Assembly (NCBI GenBank): GCA_020851655.1
Contig: JADZCI010000151.1
Location: forward strand, 1-34,541
Reading direction: 5' to 3'
Source: Bryobacterales bacterium
GTDB lineage: Bacteria; Acidobacteriota; Terriglobia; Bryobacterales; Bryobacteraceae
DNA: 34,541 nt
Under the pieces are notes generated by a model. That model had not been told where the DNA came from. It searched no databases and was given only the letters and a program-made list of their open reading frames with translations. Below are positions 8,538 through 17,466 of the stretch, in pieces (position 1 is the first letter of the stretch; every line of letters begins with the position of its first letter). The position numbers and the translations under genes were made by a program.

Positions 8538-9247
8538 TGAGGCGGCGTCTTCTCCAACTGCTGCTTGGCCCACACACGCGCCGGGTTCAAGGCAACCGAC
8601 TTGCTGAGCGCCTTCCGCGCCTCGGCGTTGCGGTTCGCCTTGCGCAGGGCGATACCCAGCCACATGTGGGCTTCGGCGCTGTTGGGATTCAATTGAATCG
8701 CTTTCGCAAAGTCCTTGATCGCCAGTTCCACTCCTCCGCCGAACGTTTCCGGCAGATAGTAGTTTCCCACTCCGCGGCTTAAGTAGGCTTCCGGCGAGGA
8801 AGGATCAAGCTCGATAGCTTTGTTCACTTCCTCGAGCGCGCACCGGCCGTACTTCATCCCCGCCAGCACGTTCGCCGGAATCACCTGGCCGCACAGCGTC
8901 CCAAGAATCCGGTGAAACTCGGCGTTCTTCGGGTTCAGCGCCACCGCGCGCTCAGCGGCGCGAATCCCCGCTTCCGCCGCGGCGCGGGACTGGTTCTTGT
9001 CCCTGAACTCCATCGCCACTTCGGCGCGGAAGAATTGAGCCACCGCGGCGGCGTACTGCGCGTTGGCGTCGGCCTGTTTCTTGTTGGCCTCGGCCTCGGC
9101 GCCGGCCGCGATCCGGTCCAGCGCCGGACGGTCCTGGCTGTCGCGAGCCTTCTTCCAGTCCGTTGGGATGGACGGCGATCCAAGGGCCAACATCGCCAGC
9201 AGCGCGGCAGGAGTCATCCGGAAGATCCTATTGTATTGATTTCGCAT
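8534..9247 (-). CDS. TPR-repeat protein, probably exported
   Basis: This protein of up to 237 residues has a likely signal sequence (R-N-Q-Y-N-R-I-F-R, then a hydrophobic run to about residue 24). After an alanine-rich charged stretch come three to four TPR units; the clearest are A-V-A-L-N-P-K-N-A-E, K-A-I-E-L-D-P-S-S-P-E-A-Y and K-A-I-Q-L-N-P-N-S-A-E-A-H. TPRs bind partner proteins. The downstream membrane-protein gene is coupled to it by GTGA, so the two products may act together. The start is open: ATG 9247 gives a basic signal n-region, whereas ATG 9217 has AGGA 8 nt ahead and TACAAT (9230-9235) 12 nt ahead. Function is unknown. Confidence 0.78.
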   Translation of the reverse strand: MRNQYNRIFRMTPAALLAMLALGSPSIPTDWKKARDSQDRPALDRIAAGAEAEANKKQADANAQYAAAVAQFFRAEVAMEFRDKNQSRAAAEAGIRAAERAVALNPKNAEFHRILGTLCGQVIPANVLAGMKYGRCALEEVNKAIELDPSSPEAYLSRGVGNYYLPETFGGGVELAIKDFAKAIQLNPNSAEAHMWLGIALRKANRNAEARKALSKSVALNPARVWAKQQLEKTPPQ

Positions 9248-9270
9248 ATCTGCTTTCGCACTTCAAGATG

Positions 9271-9288
9271 CGGCGCGCCGCCGCGCCG
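9271..9288 (-). terminator. GC-only hairpin after the MFS gene, possible terminator
   Basis: CGGCGCG (9271-9277) and CGCGCCG (9282-9288) form a 7-bp all-GC stem with a 4-nt loop, starting at the base next to the MFS stop codon (9289-9291). No T-run follows on the minus strand, so intrinsic termination is doubtful. It could instead be an mRNA 3'-end stabiliser, or a chance result of GC richness. Confidence 0.3.
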
Positions 9289-10494
9289 TTACAGCGACCT
9301 GACCCGGCGGTTCATGAACAACAGGTAGAAACCCAGGATTGCCAGCAGAATACCCCCGGAGCTGACCACAACCGGCGCCGAGTAAATCGGAATCAGATAC
9401 CCGGCAGCCAGGCTGCCTACCGGCGTCCCGCCGCGAAACGCGATGTTGTATACACTCATCACACGGCCGCGCATCTCGTCGGTCGCCACCAGTTGCACCA
9501 GCGAGCTCACCATCGCGAAACCACTGATCAGCGCCACGCCTCCGAAAAACACTAACACCAGGCTCAGTCCGAAATCTCGCGACAGCCCAAAGCCCGCCAC
9601 AAACGCGCCCAGCGCCGTCAGCGCCACCACCGCGTCCCGCCCCAGGTGCTTGCTCTTGCCGCGCGCCGCCACCAGCAGCGCGCCGCATATCGCGCCCGCG
9701 CCTTCCACCGATTGCAGAACCGTGAACGTCCCGACATCCCCTTTAAAGACGTCGCGAGCGAACACCGGGAGAAACGTCACCACCGGTATGCCCAGAAACG
9801 TCATCAGAAACGCCAGCACAATCAGAGCGCGCATTCCCGCCTGTTGACGGATGAAAACAATTCCCGCCTTCATGCCGTCCATCAGCGATTCCTTTGAAGG
9901 CGCCGGCAGAAACGGCGCGCCGATCGAGAGCAGGGAGATGATCACCGCGATGAACGACAGCCCGTTCAGCCCGAAACACCATGCCGCGCCCAGGTGTTGC
10001 AGCGCCCAGCCGCCCAGCAGCGGACCCAGGATTCGAGCCAGGTTGAACTGAATCGAGTTCATCGCGATCGCGTTCGGCATGTGCTCCCGGGGCACGAGCG
10101 AGGGCAGCAGCGCCTGGTAGGCGGGCGCGCCAAACGATTGCGCGGTTCCCGACACCAACGACAACGAGAGAATGTGCCAGACTTGCGCCTTGCCCAACGC
10201 AAACAGCGTGGCCAGCGTAAAGGCGCTGCTCATCTGCACGAGTTGCGAAATCACCAGTAGCCGCCGCCGGTCAACGCGGTCCGCCACCACACCGGCCACC
10301 AGGGCGAACATGAAGACCGGCGCTTCCCCCAGAAACGCGTCCACTCCCAGCCAGAATGGCGATTTGGAAAGTTCCAGCACCAGCCAGCTCTGCGCCAGCC
10401 GCTGCATCCATGTGCCGATGCTCGAAACACACGCCCCCAGCCACATCAGGCGGAAGTCGCGGTAATGGAATGCGGCAAGGACGCGTCGGATCAA
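9289..10494 (-). CDS. MFS transporter (EntS-like exporter family)
   Basis: This 401-residue membrane protein has about twelve hydrophobic segments. The loop after TM2 reads G-V-V-A-D-R-V-D-R-R-R-L, the major facilitator motif A; an N-terminal Y-R-D-F-R-L-M-W-L-G is typical of the enterobactin-exporter-like MFS branch. Members pump small molecules out of the cytoplasm using the proton gradient. The substrate cannot be read from the sequence. The gene begins 17 nt after the VOC gene's stop, on the same strand, so it is probably co-transcribed with it. A GC hairpin follows the stop. In resistance operons a VOC protein plus an MFS pump can form a detoxification pair, but no such target is visible here. 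Confidence 0.88.
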   Translation of the reverse strand: MIRRVLAAFHYRDFRLMWLGACVSSIGTWMQRLAQSWLVLELSKSPFWLGVDAFLGEAPVFMFALVAGVVADRVDRRRLLVISQLVQMSSAFTLATLFALGKAQVWHILSLSLVSGTAQSFGAPAYQALLPSLVPREHMPNAIAMNSIQFNLARILGPLLGGWALQHLGAAWCFGLNGLSFIAVIISLLSIGAPFLPAPSKESLMDGMKAGIVFIRQQAGMRALIVLAFLMTFLGIPVVTFLPVFARDVFKGDVGTFTVLQSVEGAGAICGALLVAARGKSKHLGRDAVVALTALGAFVAGFGLSRDFGLSLVLVFFGGVALISGFAMVSSLVQLVATDEMRGRVMSVYNIAFRGGTPVGSLAAGYLIPIYSAPVVVSSGGILLAILGFYLLFMNRRVRSL

Positions 10495-10510
10495 GTGCCG
10501 GAAGACCCTC

Positions 10511-10888
10511 TTACGGGAGTGGTTGCCGCCGCTGGATCAGGTGCAGCAGGTTGCCGTCGTGGTCGGAGAAAAACACCAGCCGGTTGCCCTGCACCTCGAA
10601 CGGTTCCGCCAGGAATTTCACGCCTCGCGCCTTCAGGTTCGCATGCGCCTCGTCGAAATCGGCCACCATCACCGCCAGGTGCCGTAGTCCCGGAGTCTTC
10701 ATCTGGCTCTCCAGCGCCGGACCCTCGGACGGAATAATTTCCAGCATCGCGCCATTCGGCGCCTTCACAAAATAGTTGCCCGCGTACTCGAAATTGATCT
10801 GGAACCCGAGGACCGAAACATACCACTCCGCAAGCGCCTTGGGCGCCGGAGATGCGATGGCCGTGTGCTCGAGACCCGTAAACAGCAT
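10511..10888 (-). CDS. VOC/glyoxalase-fold protein
   Basis: This 125-residue protein has the two beta-alpha-beta-beta-beta modules of the vicinal-oxygen-chelate superfamily. Metal-ligand positions are His8 (L-E-H-T-A-I), Glu50 (A-M-L-E-I-I) and His70 (L-R-H-L-A-V-M-V). The fourth position, usually Glu in G-N-L-x-E-L-I, is His116 here (G-N-L-L-H-L-I). Most members open or isomerise substrates on a divalent metal; the substrate is unknown. The ATG has no ribosome site, but TAAACT (10896-10901) ends 7 nt before it, suggesting a leaderless transcript. The MFS gene follows 16 nt downstream. Confidence 0.85.
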   Translation of the reverse strand: MLFTGLEHTAIASPAPKALAEWYVSVLGFQINFEYAGNYFVKAPNGAMLEIIPSEGPALESQMKTPGLRHLAVMVADFDEAHANLKARGVKFLAEPFEVQGNRLVFFSDHDGNLLHLIQRRQPLP

Positions 10889-10895
10889 ATGTGTG

Positions 10896-10901
10896 AGTTT
10901 A
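10896..10901 (-). promoter_or_regulatory. candidate -10 element for the VOC gene
   Basis: TAAACT on the minus strand ends 7 nt before the VOC ATG, in the 27-nt gap after the PLP-enzyme gene. No -35 match is found upstream. It may give the VOC-MFS pair its own leaderless promoter. Confidence 0.3.
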
Positions 10902-10915
10902 GCAGGACGGCCCGA

Positions 10916-12040
10916 TCACCCCGCCCGGAGCGCCTGCTCCAGGTCCTGAATCAGATCCCCAGCGTTCTCCAGCCCCACCGACAGCCGCAGCAAGCTCTGC
11001 GGCGTCCTGGTCTCCGGCCCTTCGATCGACGCGCGGTGCTCGATCAGCGTGTGCGTCCCTCCCAGGCTCGTCGCGCGTGTGATCAGCCGCACCGCGCCCG
11101 CCACAGCCATGGCTTTCGCCCGCCCGCCGCGCAGTTCGAACGACAGCATGCCGCCGAAACCGCTCATTTGTTCCTTCGCCAGCTCATGCCGCGGGTGGGA
11201 CGCCAACCCCGGATAGTGAACGCGTTCCACGGCCGGGTGCCCTTCCAGAAACGCCGCGATCTTCCCGGCGTTCTCACAGTGCGTCCGCATCCGGCAGGCC
11301 AATGTGGACACGCCGCGCAGCGTCAGCCAGCAGTCGAACGGCGACGGCACGGCCCCTCCGTGCCGCTGGGACTTTCTTACCCGCTCAAACAGGTAGTTGT
11401 CGAACTTGGTGATCAGCACTCCGCCCACGACGTCGCTGTGCCCGCTGATGTACTTCGTCGTCGAGTGCATCACCATGTCTACGCCGCAATCGAGCGGCCG
11501 TTGAATCAGCGGCGTCGTAAAGGTCGCGTCGCAGATGCTGATGGCATTGGCGTCGCGGGCAATCCGGCCGATCGCCTTCAGGCCGGCCAGTTTCATCAGC
11601 GGGTTCGAAGGCGTTTCGAACCACACCAGCCGCGTCGACGGCCGCATCGCCGCCTCGACCTTGTCCTCGTCCGCCATGTCCACATACGTGATCTCCAGCG
11701 GCCACTTTCCAAACACCTGGTGCACCACCACTCTCAGACCGTAATAGACATCGTCTCCGGCAACGATATGATCGCCGGGTTCCAGTCCTTGAAGTACGGC
11801 GGTCAACACCGCCAGGCCGGAACCGAACGCCAGCGCCTGCGTCCCGCCCTCCAGCGCCGCAAGGCATTCCTCCAGAGACTCGCGGTTGGGATTCTCTTCC
11901 CGCGAATAGGAGAACCCCAGCGGATAGCTTCCATCGGCCGCGCGCTCAAACGTCGTCGAAAGATGAATCGGCGCCGTCACCGCGCCCGTCACGGGATCAA
12001 CGCGCCGTCCCGCGTGAACGGCCAAAGTTTCCATGTGCAT
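10916..12040 (-). CDS. Cys/Met-metabolism PLP enzyme (cystathionine gamma-synthase/lyase type)
   Basis: This 374-residue protein is of normal length for the trans-sulfuration family. It opens M-E-T-L-A-V-H-A-G (after M-H), as these enzymes do, and has S-R-E-E-N-P-N-R near residue 46 and F-G-S-G-L-A at 72-77. The cofactor lysine is Lys196 in H-S-T-T-K-Y-I-S-G-H, and Asp171 lies in the pocket that binds the PLP ring nitrogen. The reaction could be gamma-synthase, gamma-lyase or a relative such as methionine gamma-lyase; the sequence read here does not separate them. TACACT (12048-12053) ends 7 nt before the ATG. It is downstream of the PQQ gene by 45 nt and upstream of the VOC gene by 27 nt. 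Confidence 0.92.
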   Translation of the reverse strand: MHMETLAVHAGRRVDPVTGAVTAPIHLSTTFERAADGSYPLGFSYSREENPNRESLEECLAALEGGTQALAFGSGLAVLTAVLQGLEPGDHIVAGDDVYYGLRVVVHQVFGKWPLEITYVDMADEDKVEAAMRPSTRLVWFETPSNPLMKLAGLKAIGRIARDANAISICDATFTTPLIQRPLDCGVDMVMHSTTKYISGHSDVVGGVLITKFDNYLFERVRKSQRHGGAVPSPFDCWLTLRGVSTLACRMRTHCENAGKIAAFLEGHPAVERVHYPGLASHPRHELAKEQMSGFGGMLSFELRGGRAKAMAVAGAVRLITRATSLGGTHTLIEHRASIEGPETRTPQSLLRLSVGLENAGDLIQDLEQALRAG

Positions 12041-12047
12041 ATCGGGT

Positions 12048-12053
12048 AGTGTA
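12048..12053 (-). promoter_or_regulatory. candidate -10 element for the PLP-enzyme gene
   Basis: TACACT on the minus strand ends 7 nt before the ATG at 12040 and 13 nt before the second ATG at 12034. No ribosome site stands before either ATG. This suggests leaderless transcription from within the 45-nt gap after the PQQ gene. Confidence 0.35.
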
Positions 12054-12085
12054 GGCCAAGACGCCCTCTACCCCGCCATGAGGTC

Positions 12086-13507
12086 TTAGTTCTGCTGCTG
12101 CTCAAACGCGTAGAGCGCGCTCTGCGTACGTACGTAGACCCGGTCGTCGGCCAGCGCCGGCGTCGCGTGGCACGTGTCTTCCAGGTCGTTGACACGCAGC
12201 ACCTCCCATTCGCCTTCGGCCTTGGCCACCGTCAGCTTGCAGGCTTCGCTCAGCAGCAGAATCTTGTTGCCCGCCGCCACCGGAGAGGCAAAGTAGTTTT
12301 CCAGCGCGCCTTGTACCCGCCCCTGCTTGAGCACCTTGCCCGTGTCCGCGTCCAGCGATGTGAAGATCCCGCCGTCCTTGATCATGTAGATCACGTTTTG
12401 GTACGCCAGCGGAGACGGAACATTCGGCAGCGATTTCGTGTAGCGCCAAAGAAAATGCGTTCCGGTCACATCCCCGCGGCCGCCCAGCTTGATGGCCGTG
12501 ATGGCGTTGAGGGCTTTCCGCCGGCCTTGGTACATGCGCCAGTCGCGGTCCCCCACCGCGCCGTCCCGGTCGAGATCCATCTGCTCCCAGTCCTTCGTCA
12601 GCCTGGGCTCCACCACCTCGATCTCTCCCTTGGCCAGCTTGCCGTCCTGGTTCGCATCCATGCGCCGCAGCGCATCCTCAAACGGCGCGACATCCTCCTG
12701 GTTGCCCTCGTCCGACCCGCCCGCCCATCCCAACACGAATATCCGTCCGCGGTCGATCACCGGCGTCGGCTTCAACTGCCAGGTCAGCCCGCGGTAGAAC
12801 CACTCCACCTCGCCGCTCTCCACGTTGTACGACGTCAGTTGGTACGACCCGGCGATAATGGCCTGCTTGGGGCCCGCCGCAGGCTCGTAGAGCACCGGCG
12901 TCGAAAAGCCGCGCGAGACTTCGGGCCGGTCGGCGCGCCAGATCACCTTGCCCGAATCTTTGTGCACCGCGACCAGAAACGACCCGCTTTCCGAATCGCA
13001 GATTTGCAGGATTCGGTCTCCAACGAGCAGCGGCGACGCGCCCATGCCGAACGGGTTGTTGAACGGTCCCAGCGGCAGCCGCCAGCGCTCCTGCCCGTCC
13101 CAACCGTAGGCCACCAGCCCAAAATCGGTAAAGAAGGCATACACGTTCTTTCCATCGCTCGCCACCGACGGCGACGCCGGGCTATTGGACTTGTGCAATT
13201 CCTGGCGCCGGGGACGCGGGATCTCCCGCCGCCAGCGGACCCGCCCGGTTTGGCGGTCCATGCTGATCACCAGCAGGTTGTCCTCCTGCCAGCCGGTCAC
13301 GAAAATCGAATCGCCCACCAGCACCGGCGACGAGTGCCCCGGCGGAAGCTCCGTCTTCCACAGCATGTTCTTGCCCGGACCCATCTCAACCGGAATCGCG
13401 TTGTTGCCTCCGAGCCCCGCGCTGTTGGAGCCCCGGAACGCCGGCCAGTCGGCCGCGAAAAGTACGGTCGTCATGAGCACGCACGAAAGCAGCCGTTGTG
13501 TTCGCAT
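12086..13507 (-). CDS. secreted PQQ-type beta-propeller protein with an EF-hand pair
   Basis: This 473-residue protein starts with a signal peptide (M-R-T-Q-R-L-L-S-C-V, cleavage near F-A-A-D at 17-20) and then D-W-P-A-F-R-G, the common opening of acidobacterial and planctomycete PQQ-like propeller proteins. Blades are marked by repeated patterns such as G-D-S-I-F-V, G-D-R-I-L and D-R-V-Y-V with Trp. Between blades, near the middle, sit two EF-hand loops: residues 284-295 (D-A-N-Q-D-G-...-E) and 311-322 (D-L-D-R-D-G-...-D), both with complete calcium ligands. It is probably a periplasmic scaffold or dehydrogenase-like protein; catalytic PQQ residues could not be confirmed. A longer frame to 13561 would cover the promoter region, so ATG 13507 is preferred. 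Confidence 0.85.
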   Translation of the reverse strand: MRTQRLLSCVLMTTVLFAADWPAFRGSNSAGLGGNNAIPVEMGPGKNMLWKTELPPGHSSPVLVGDSIFVTGWQEDNLLVISMDRQTGRVRWRREIPRPRRQELHKSNSPASPSVASDGKNVYAFFTDFGLVAYGWDGQERWRLPLGPFNNPFGMGASPLLVGDRILQICDSESGSFLVAVHKDSGKVIWRADRPEVSRGFSTPVLYEPAAGPKQAIIAGSYQLTSYNVESGEVEWFYRGLTWQLKPTPVIDRGRIFVLGWAGGSDEGNQEDVAPFEDALRRMDANQDGKLAKGEIEVVEPRLTKDWEQMDLDRDGAVGDRDWRMYQGRRKALNAITAIKLGGRGDVTGTHFLWRYTKSLPNVPSPLAYQNVIYMIKDGGIFTSLDADTGKVLKQGRVQGALENYFASPVAAGNKILLLSEACKLTVAKAEGEWEVLRVNDLEDTCHATPALADDRVYVRTQSALYAFEQQQN

Positions 13508-13527
13508 GGAGTGGCCCAGTTGAATGA

Positions 13528-13556
13528 ATCTTACCTCGATCCCGCGCGTTTCGAAA
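13528..13556 (-). promoter_or_regulatory. candidate promoter for the PQQ/EF-hand gene
   Basis: On the minus strand, TTTCGA (13551-13556) and TAAGAT (13528-13533) are spaced by exactly 17 nt and match the sigma-70 boxes in three and four of six positions. The start would fall near 13521, giving a short leader of about 14 nt before the ATG at 13507. Confidence 0.3.
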
Positions 13557-13593
13557 CTCAAATTCCAACAAAAGGCCGTTGCGGGCGTGCGGT

Positions 13594-13599
13594 TACACT
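13594..13599 (+). promoter_or_regulatory. candidate -10 element for the six-gene operon
   Basis: TACACT lies 23 nt before the GTG at 13623. A start near 13606 would leave a short leader that keeps GAGG (13610-13613), 9 nt ahead of the GTG. No -35 match is seen. This arrangement supports GTG 13623, rather than ATG 13524, as the first codon of the operon. Confidence 0.35.
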
Positions 13600-13622
13600 A
13601 TTCTTATTCGAGGTTCCCACCG

Positions 13623-14719
<1,097 letters not shown>

Positions 14720-14720
<1 letters not shown>

Positions 14721-16144
14721 TGCTCCACATCCCGATTCTGCGCCGGGGCATGCCCTACCGCAGCATGGACGTTGCCACCGCGGTCCACTACAGGACCCGG
14801 CGGCCGTTTGTCGAAATCAGCCAAGCCAACGTCGGGCTCATCCGGCGTGACCTGCTCCGTCAGCGCGAATCCCGCGACGCCTTGGCGGCATTCACCGTGC
14901 GTGAGTTGGTGGAAATCTGCGGGCGCGCCGCCGGCCTTTTCCTCAACGGTACGCTCCCCATCGGCGATCAACCGCAAACGCCGGACGATTACCTCGCGCA
15001 GCTTGCGGCGACCACCGGCATGCCGCGGGCTCTGGCGCGCCGCAACATGGCGAAGATTCACAGCATGCTGTCGAACATGGACGCCGTGCTTGCCGGCTTG
15101 TCGCGCGGCTTGGATTTCGACGTTCTCGACCGCGGCTACTCAGGACCCCTCAGCTACTTTCCGCGCGGGCTGTCGATGGGCGTGGTACTGCCCAGCAACT
15201 CGCCGGGCGTTCATTCCCTCTGGATTCCCGCCATCCCGCTCAAGACGCCGCTCGTGCTCAAGCCCGGCAGCGCCGAACCCTGGACGCCCTACCGCATCGC
15301 CCAGGCTTTGCTCGCCGCCGGGTGCCCGCCCGAGGCGTTCAGCTACTACCCGGCTGATCACGCCGGGGCCAACGAGATCCTGCGTTCCTGCGGCCGTGGA
15401 ATGCTCTTCGGCGACGTGGGCGCGGTCAGGCATTGGGCCTCCGATCCCCGCATCGAACTGCATGGCCCCGGCTACAGCAAAGTCGTGCTCGGCGAAGACG
15501 CCGCCGCCGACTGGGAAAACTACATCGACGTGATCGTCAACTCGATCGCCGCCAACGGAGGGCGCTCCTGTATCAACGCCTCCGGCGTCTGGACTCCGGC
15601 CAACGGCGACCGGATTGCCGATGCGGTCGCCAGGCGGCTCGCCCAAATCATCCCCCGAAGCGAAGACGACCCGGAAGCCGCCATCGCCCCGTTCGCCGAT
15701 CCGAATGTCGCCGCGCGCATCAATGCGATGATCGGCCAGGGCTTGGCCGAATCCGGCGCCGCCGACGTCACCGCCCGCTATCGCTCCTCGCCGCGGCTCA
15801 CCGAATGGGACGGCTGCTCCTACCTCCTGCCCACCGTCATCCGCTGCCAGTCTCCGCAACACGCGCTGGCCAACCGCGAGTTCCTGTTCCCGTTTGCCAG
15901 TGTTGTCGAAGTCCCGCAGGCCGCCATGCCAGACGTGCTCGGTTCGACTCTCGTGGTCTCGGCCATCACTCGCGACCGCCAGTTGCTGCGCCGGCTTCTG
16001 GCCTCGCCGCTCGTTGGGCGGCTCAACATCGGACCCGTTCCAACCTCGGTCATCAGTTGGGATCAGCCGCACGAAGGCAACCTGTTCGACCACCTGTACG
16101 CGCGGCGCGCGTTCCAGCTCAGCGAAGATCTCTTGCCGGCATGA
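14720..16144 (+). CDS. aldehyde dehydrogenase-superfamily reductase (LuxC-like)
   Basis: This 474-residue protein has the nucleotide-binding run G-V-V-L-P-S-N-S-P-G-V-H and L-V-L-K-P-G-S-A-E-P-W of the ALDH fold, closest in style to acyl-CoA/acyl-protein reductases such as LuxC. The catalytic thiol is Cys284 in N-G-G-R-S-C-I-N-A. The usual E-L-G-G-K motif is changed to E-L-H-G-P-G around Glu246, 38 residues before the Cys. With the activating enzyme one base upstream, the likely reaction is reduction of an activated acyl group to an aldehyde with NAD(P)H; oxidation in the other direction cannot be excluded. The ATG at 14720 overlaps the preceding stop, and its own TGA overlaps the glycosyltransferase ATG as ATGA. 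Confidence 0.82.
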
Positions 16145-17466
16145 GAATCCTCAGCCTCACAGCCGGTGCGGCGGAAATGTACTGCGGCAGTTGCCTGCGG
16201 GACAACGCCCTGGCCCGTGAGCTGATGGCGATGGGCCACGACGTCATCCTGGCGCCCGTCTACACGCCCACCAAAGTGGATGGGCGCAACGTCAGCGGCA
16301 GCCGTGTCCTGTTCGGCGGCATCAGCGTGTACCTCCAACAGCATTCGGCCCTCTTCCGCCATACACCGTGGATCGTGGACCGCTTGCTCGATTCCCCGTG
16401 GGCGCTCAAGATGGCCTCGCGCCGCTCGCTCGCCGTCAACCCGAAACTCCTCGGTGAAATGACCGTCTCGATGCTCGAAGGCGAATCCGGGCGTCTGGCC
16501 AAGGAGTTCGCCAAGCTGGAGTATTGGTTCTCTCAAGGCCTCAAGCCCGATGTCGTAAACCTGCCCAACACCTTGCTCATCTCGATGGCTCAGCCGGTCC
16601 GGAACGTGTTTCGCGGACCGCTGGTCTGTACCATGCAGGGCGAAGACCTGTTCCTCGACTCCCTTGCCGAGCCCTACCGTAGCCAGGCGCTCTCCCTGAT
16701 TCGCGCCCGCGTGAAAGACATCGACGCCTTCGTCGCGGTGAGCGCCTGGTACGCGGACTACATGGCCGAGTACTTCCAAATACCGCGCGCCCGAATTCAT
16801 ACCGTGGGCTTGGGCGTCGATCCGGCTGCTTCCTCAGACTCCCTGGAGCGCAAGGGCGACTTCACCGTCAGCTACATGGCCCGCATCGCGCCCGAAAAGG
16901 GCCTCCATCTCCTGTTTGAAGCGTGGCGCCGGTTTCGCGAGAAAGATCAAGGTCCGGCGCGCCTGCGGGCTGCCGGCTACCTCGCGCCCGAACACCGCCC
17001 GTACCTGGAAGGCGTCACCCGCCAGTTGACCGAGTGGGGTCATGCCCGGGATTTCGAGTACCTCGGTGAACTCGACCACGGCAACAAGGCGCGGTTCCTG
17101 GCGGAAGCGCATGTGCTCACCGTGCCCGTTGTCTACGACGATCCCAAAGGGCTGTATGCCCTCGAGGCGCTGGCGGCCGGAACTCCCGTCGTGCTGCCCG
17201 CGCGCGGCGCGCTCACCGAACACGTCGAGCGGACCGGCGGAGGTATTCTCACCGCCGCCGGCGACGCCCGCCAAATCGCCGACGCCTGGCTTCAGTTGAA
17301 AAACGATCCGTCCACGGCGCGCCAGTTCGGCGAACGCGGGCGCGCCAACGCCGCCCTCCATTATTCGGTCCGCGCCATGGCCAGTCAGACCTTGGAGTTG
17401 TACCGTATGCTCGCCGCATCACCGCCGCCTTCGGCGATGGGAGAAACCGTTGCTTCAGGCCAGTAA
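16141..17466 (+). CDS. GT4-family glycosyltransferase
   Basis: This 441-residue protein shows a GT-B layout. The N-terminal domain begins M-R-I-L-S-L-T and has a C-G-S-C-L-R-D-N motif at about 15-22. The C-terminal domain starts near residue 238 (F-T-V-S-Y-M-A-R-I-A-P-E-K-G) and holds the donor-binding segment P-K-G-L-Y-A-L-E-A-L-A-A-G-T-P-V-V. GT4 enzymes transfer a sugar from a nucleotide-sugar with retention. Acceptor and sugar are unknown. Its ATG overlaps the reductase stop (ATGA) and the ABC ATPase gene starts inside its last codons, so it is firmly part of the operon. This suggests that the operon's product is a glycolipid or other glycoconjugate. Confidence 0.88.
   Translation: MRILSLTAGAAEMYCGSCLRDNALARELMAMGHDVILAPVYTPTKVDGRNVSGSRVLFGGISVYLQQHSALFRHTPWIVDRLLDSPWALKMASRRSLAVNPKLLGEMTVSMLEGESGRLAKEFAKLEYWFSQGLKPDVVNLPNTLLISMAQPVRNVFRGPLVCTMQGEDLFLDSLAEPYRSQALSLIRARVKDIDAFVAVSAWYADYMAEYFQIPRARIHTVGLGVDPAASSDSLERKGDFTVSYMARIAPEKGLHLLFEAWRRFREKDQGPARLRAAGYLAPEHRPYLEGVTRQLTEWGHARDFEYLGELDHGNKARFLAEAHVLTVPVVYDDPKGLYALEALAAGTPVVLPARGALTEHVERTGGGILTAAGDARQIADAWLQLKNDPSTARQFGERGRANAALHYSVRAMASQTLELYRMLAASPPPSAMGETVASGQ
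17439..17443 (+). promoter_or_regulatory. ribosome site fixing the TTG start of the ABC ATPase
   Basis: GGGAG lies 6 nt before the TTG at 17450 and inside the glycosyltransferase coding sequence. It decides this rare start codon and implies coupled translation. Confidence 0.5.

Noticed and set aside
13524..13622. N-terminal extension of the ANL enzyme from ATG 13524
   Set aside because: The extra 33 residues show no domain features, the stretch overlaps the candidate promoters, and GTG 13623 has GAGG and a TACACT at suitable distances.
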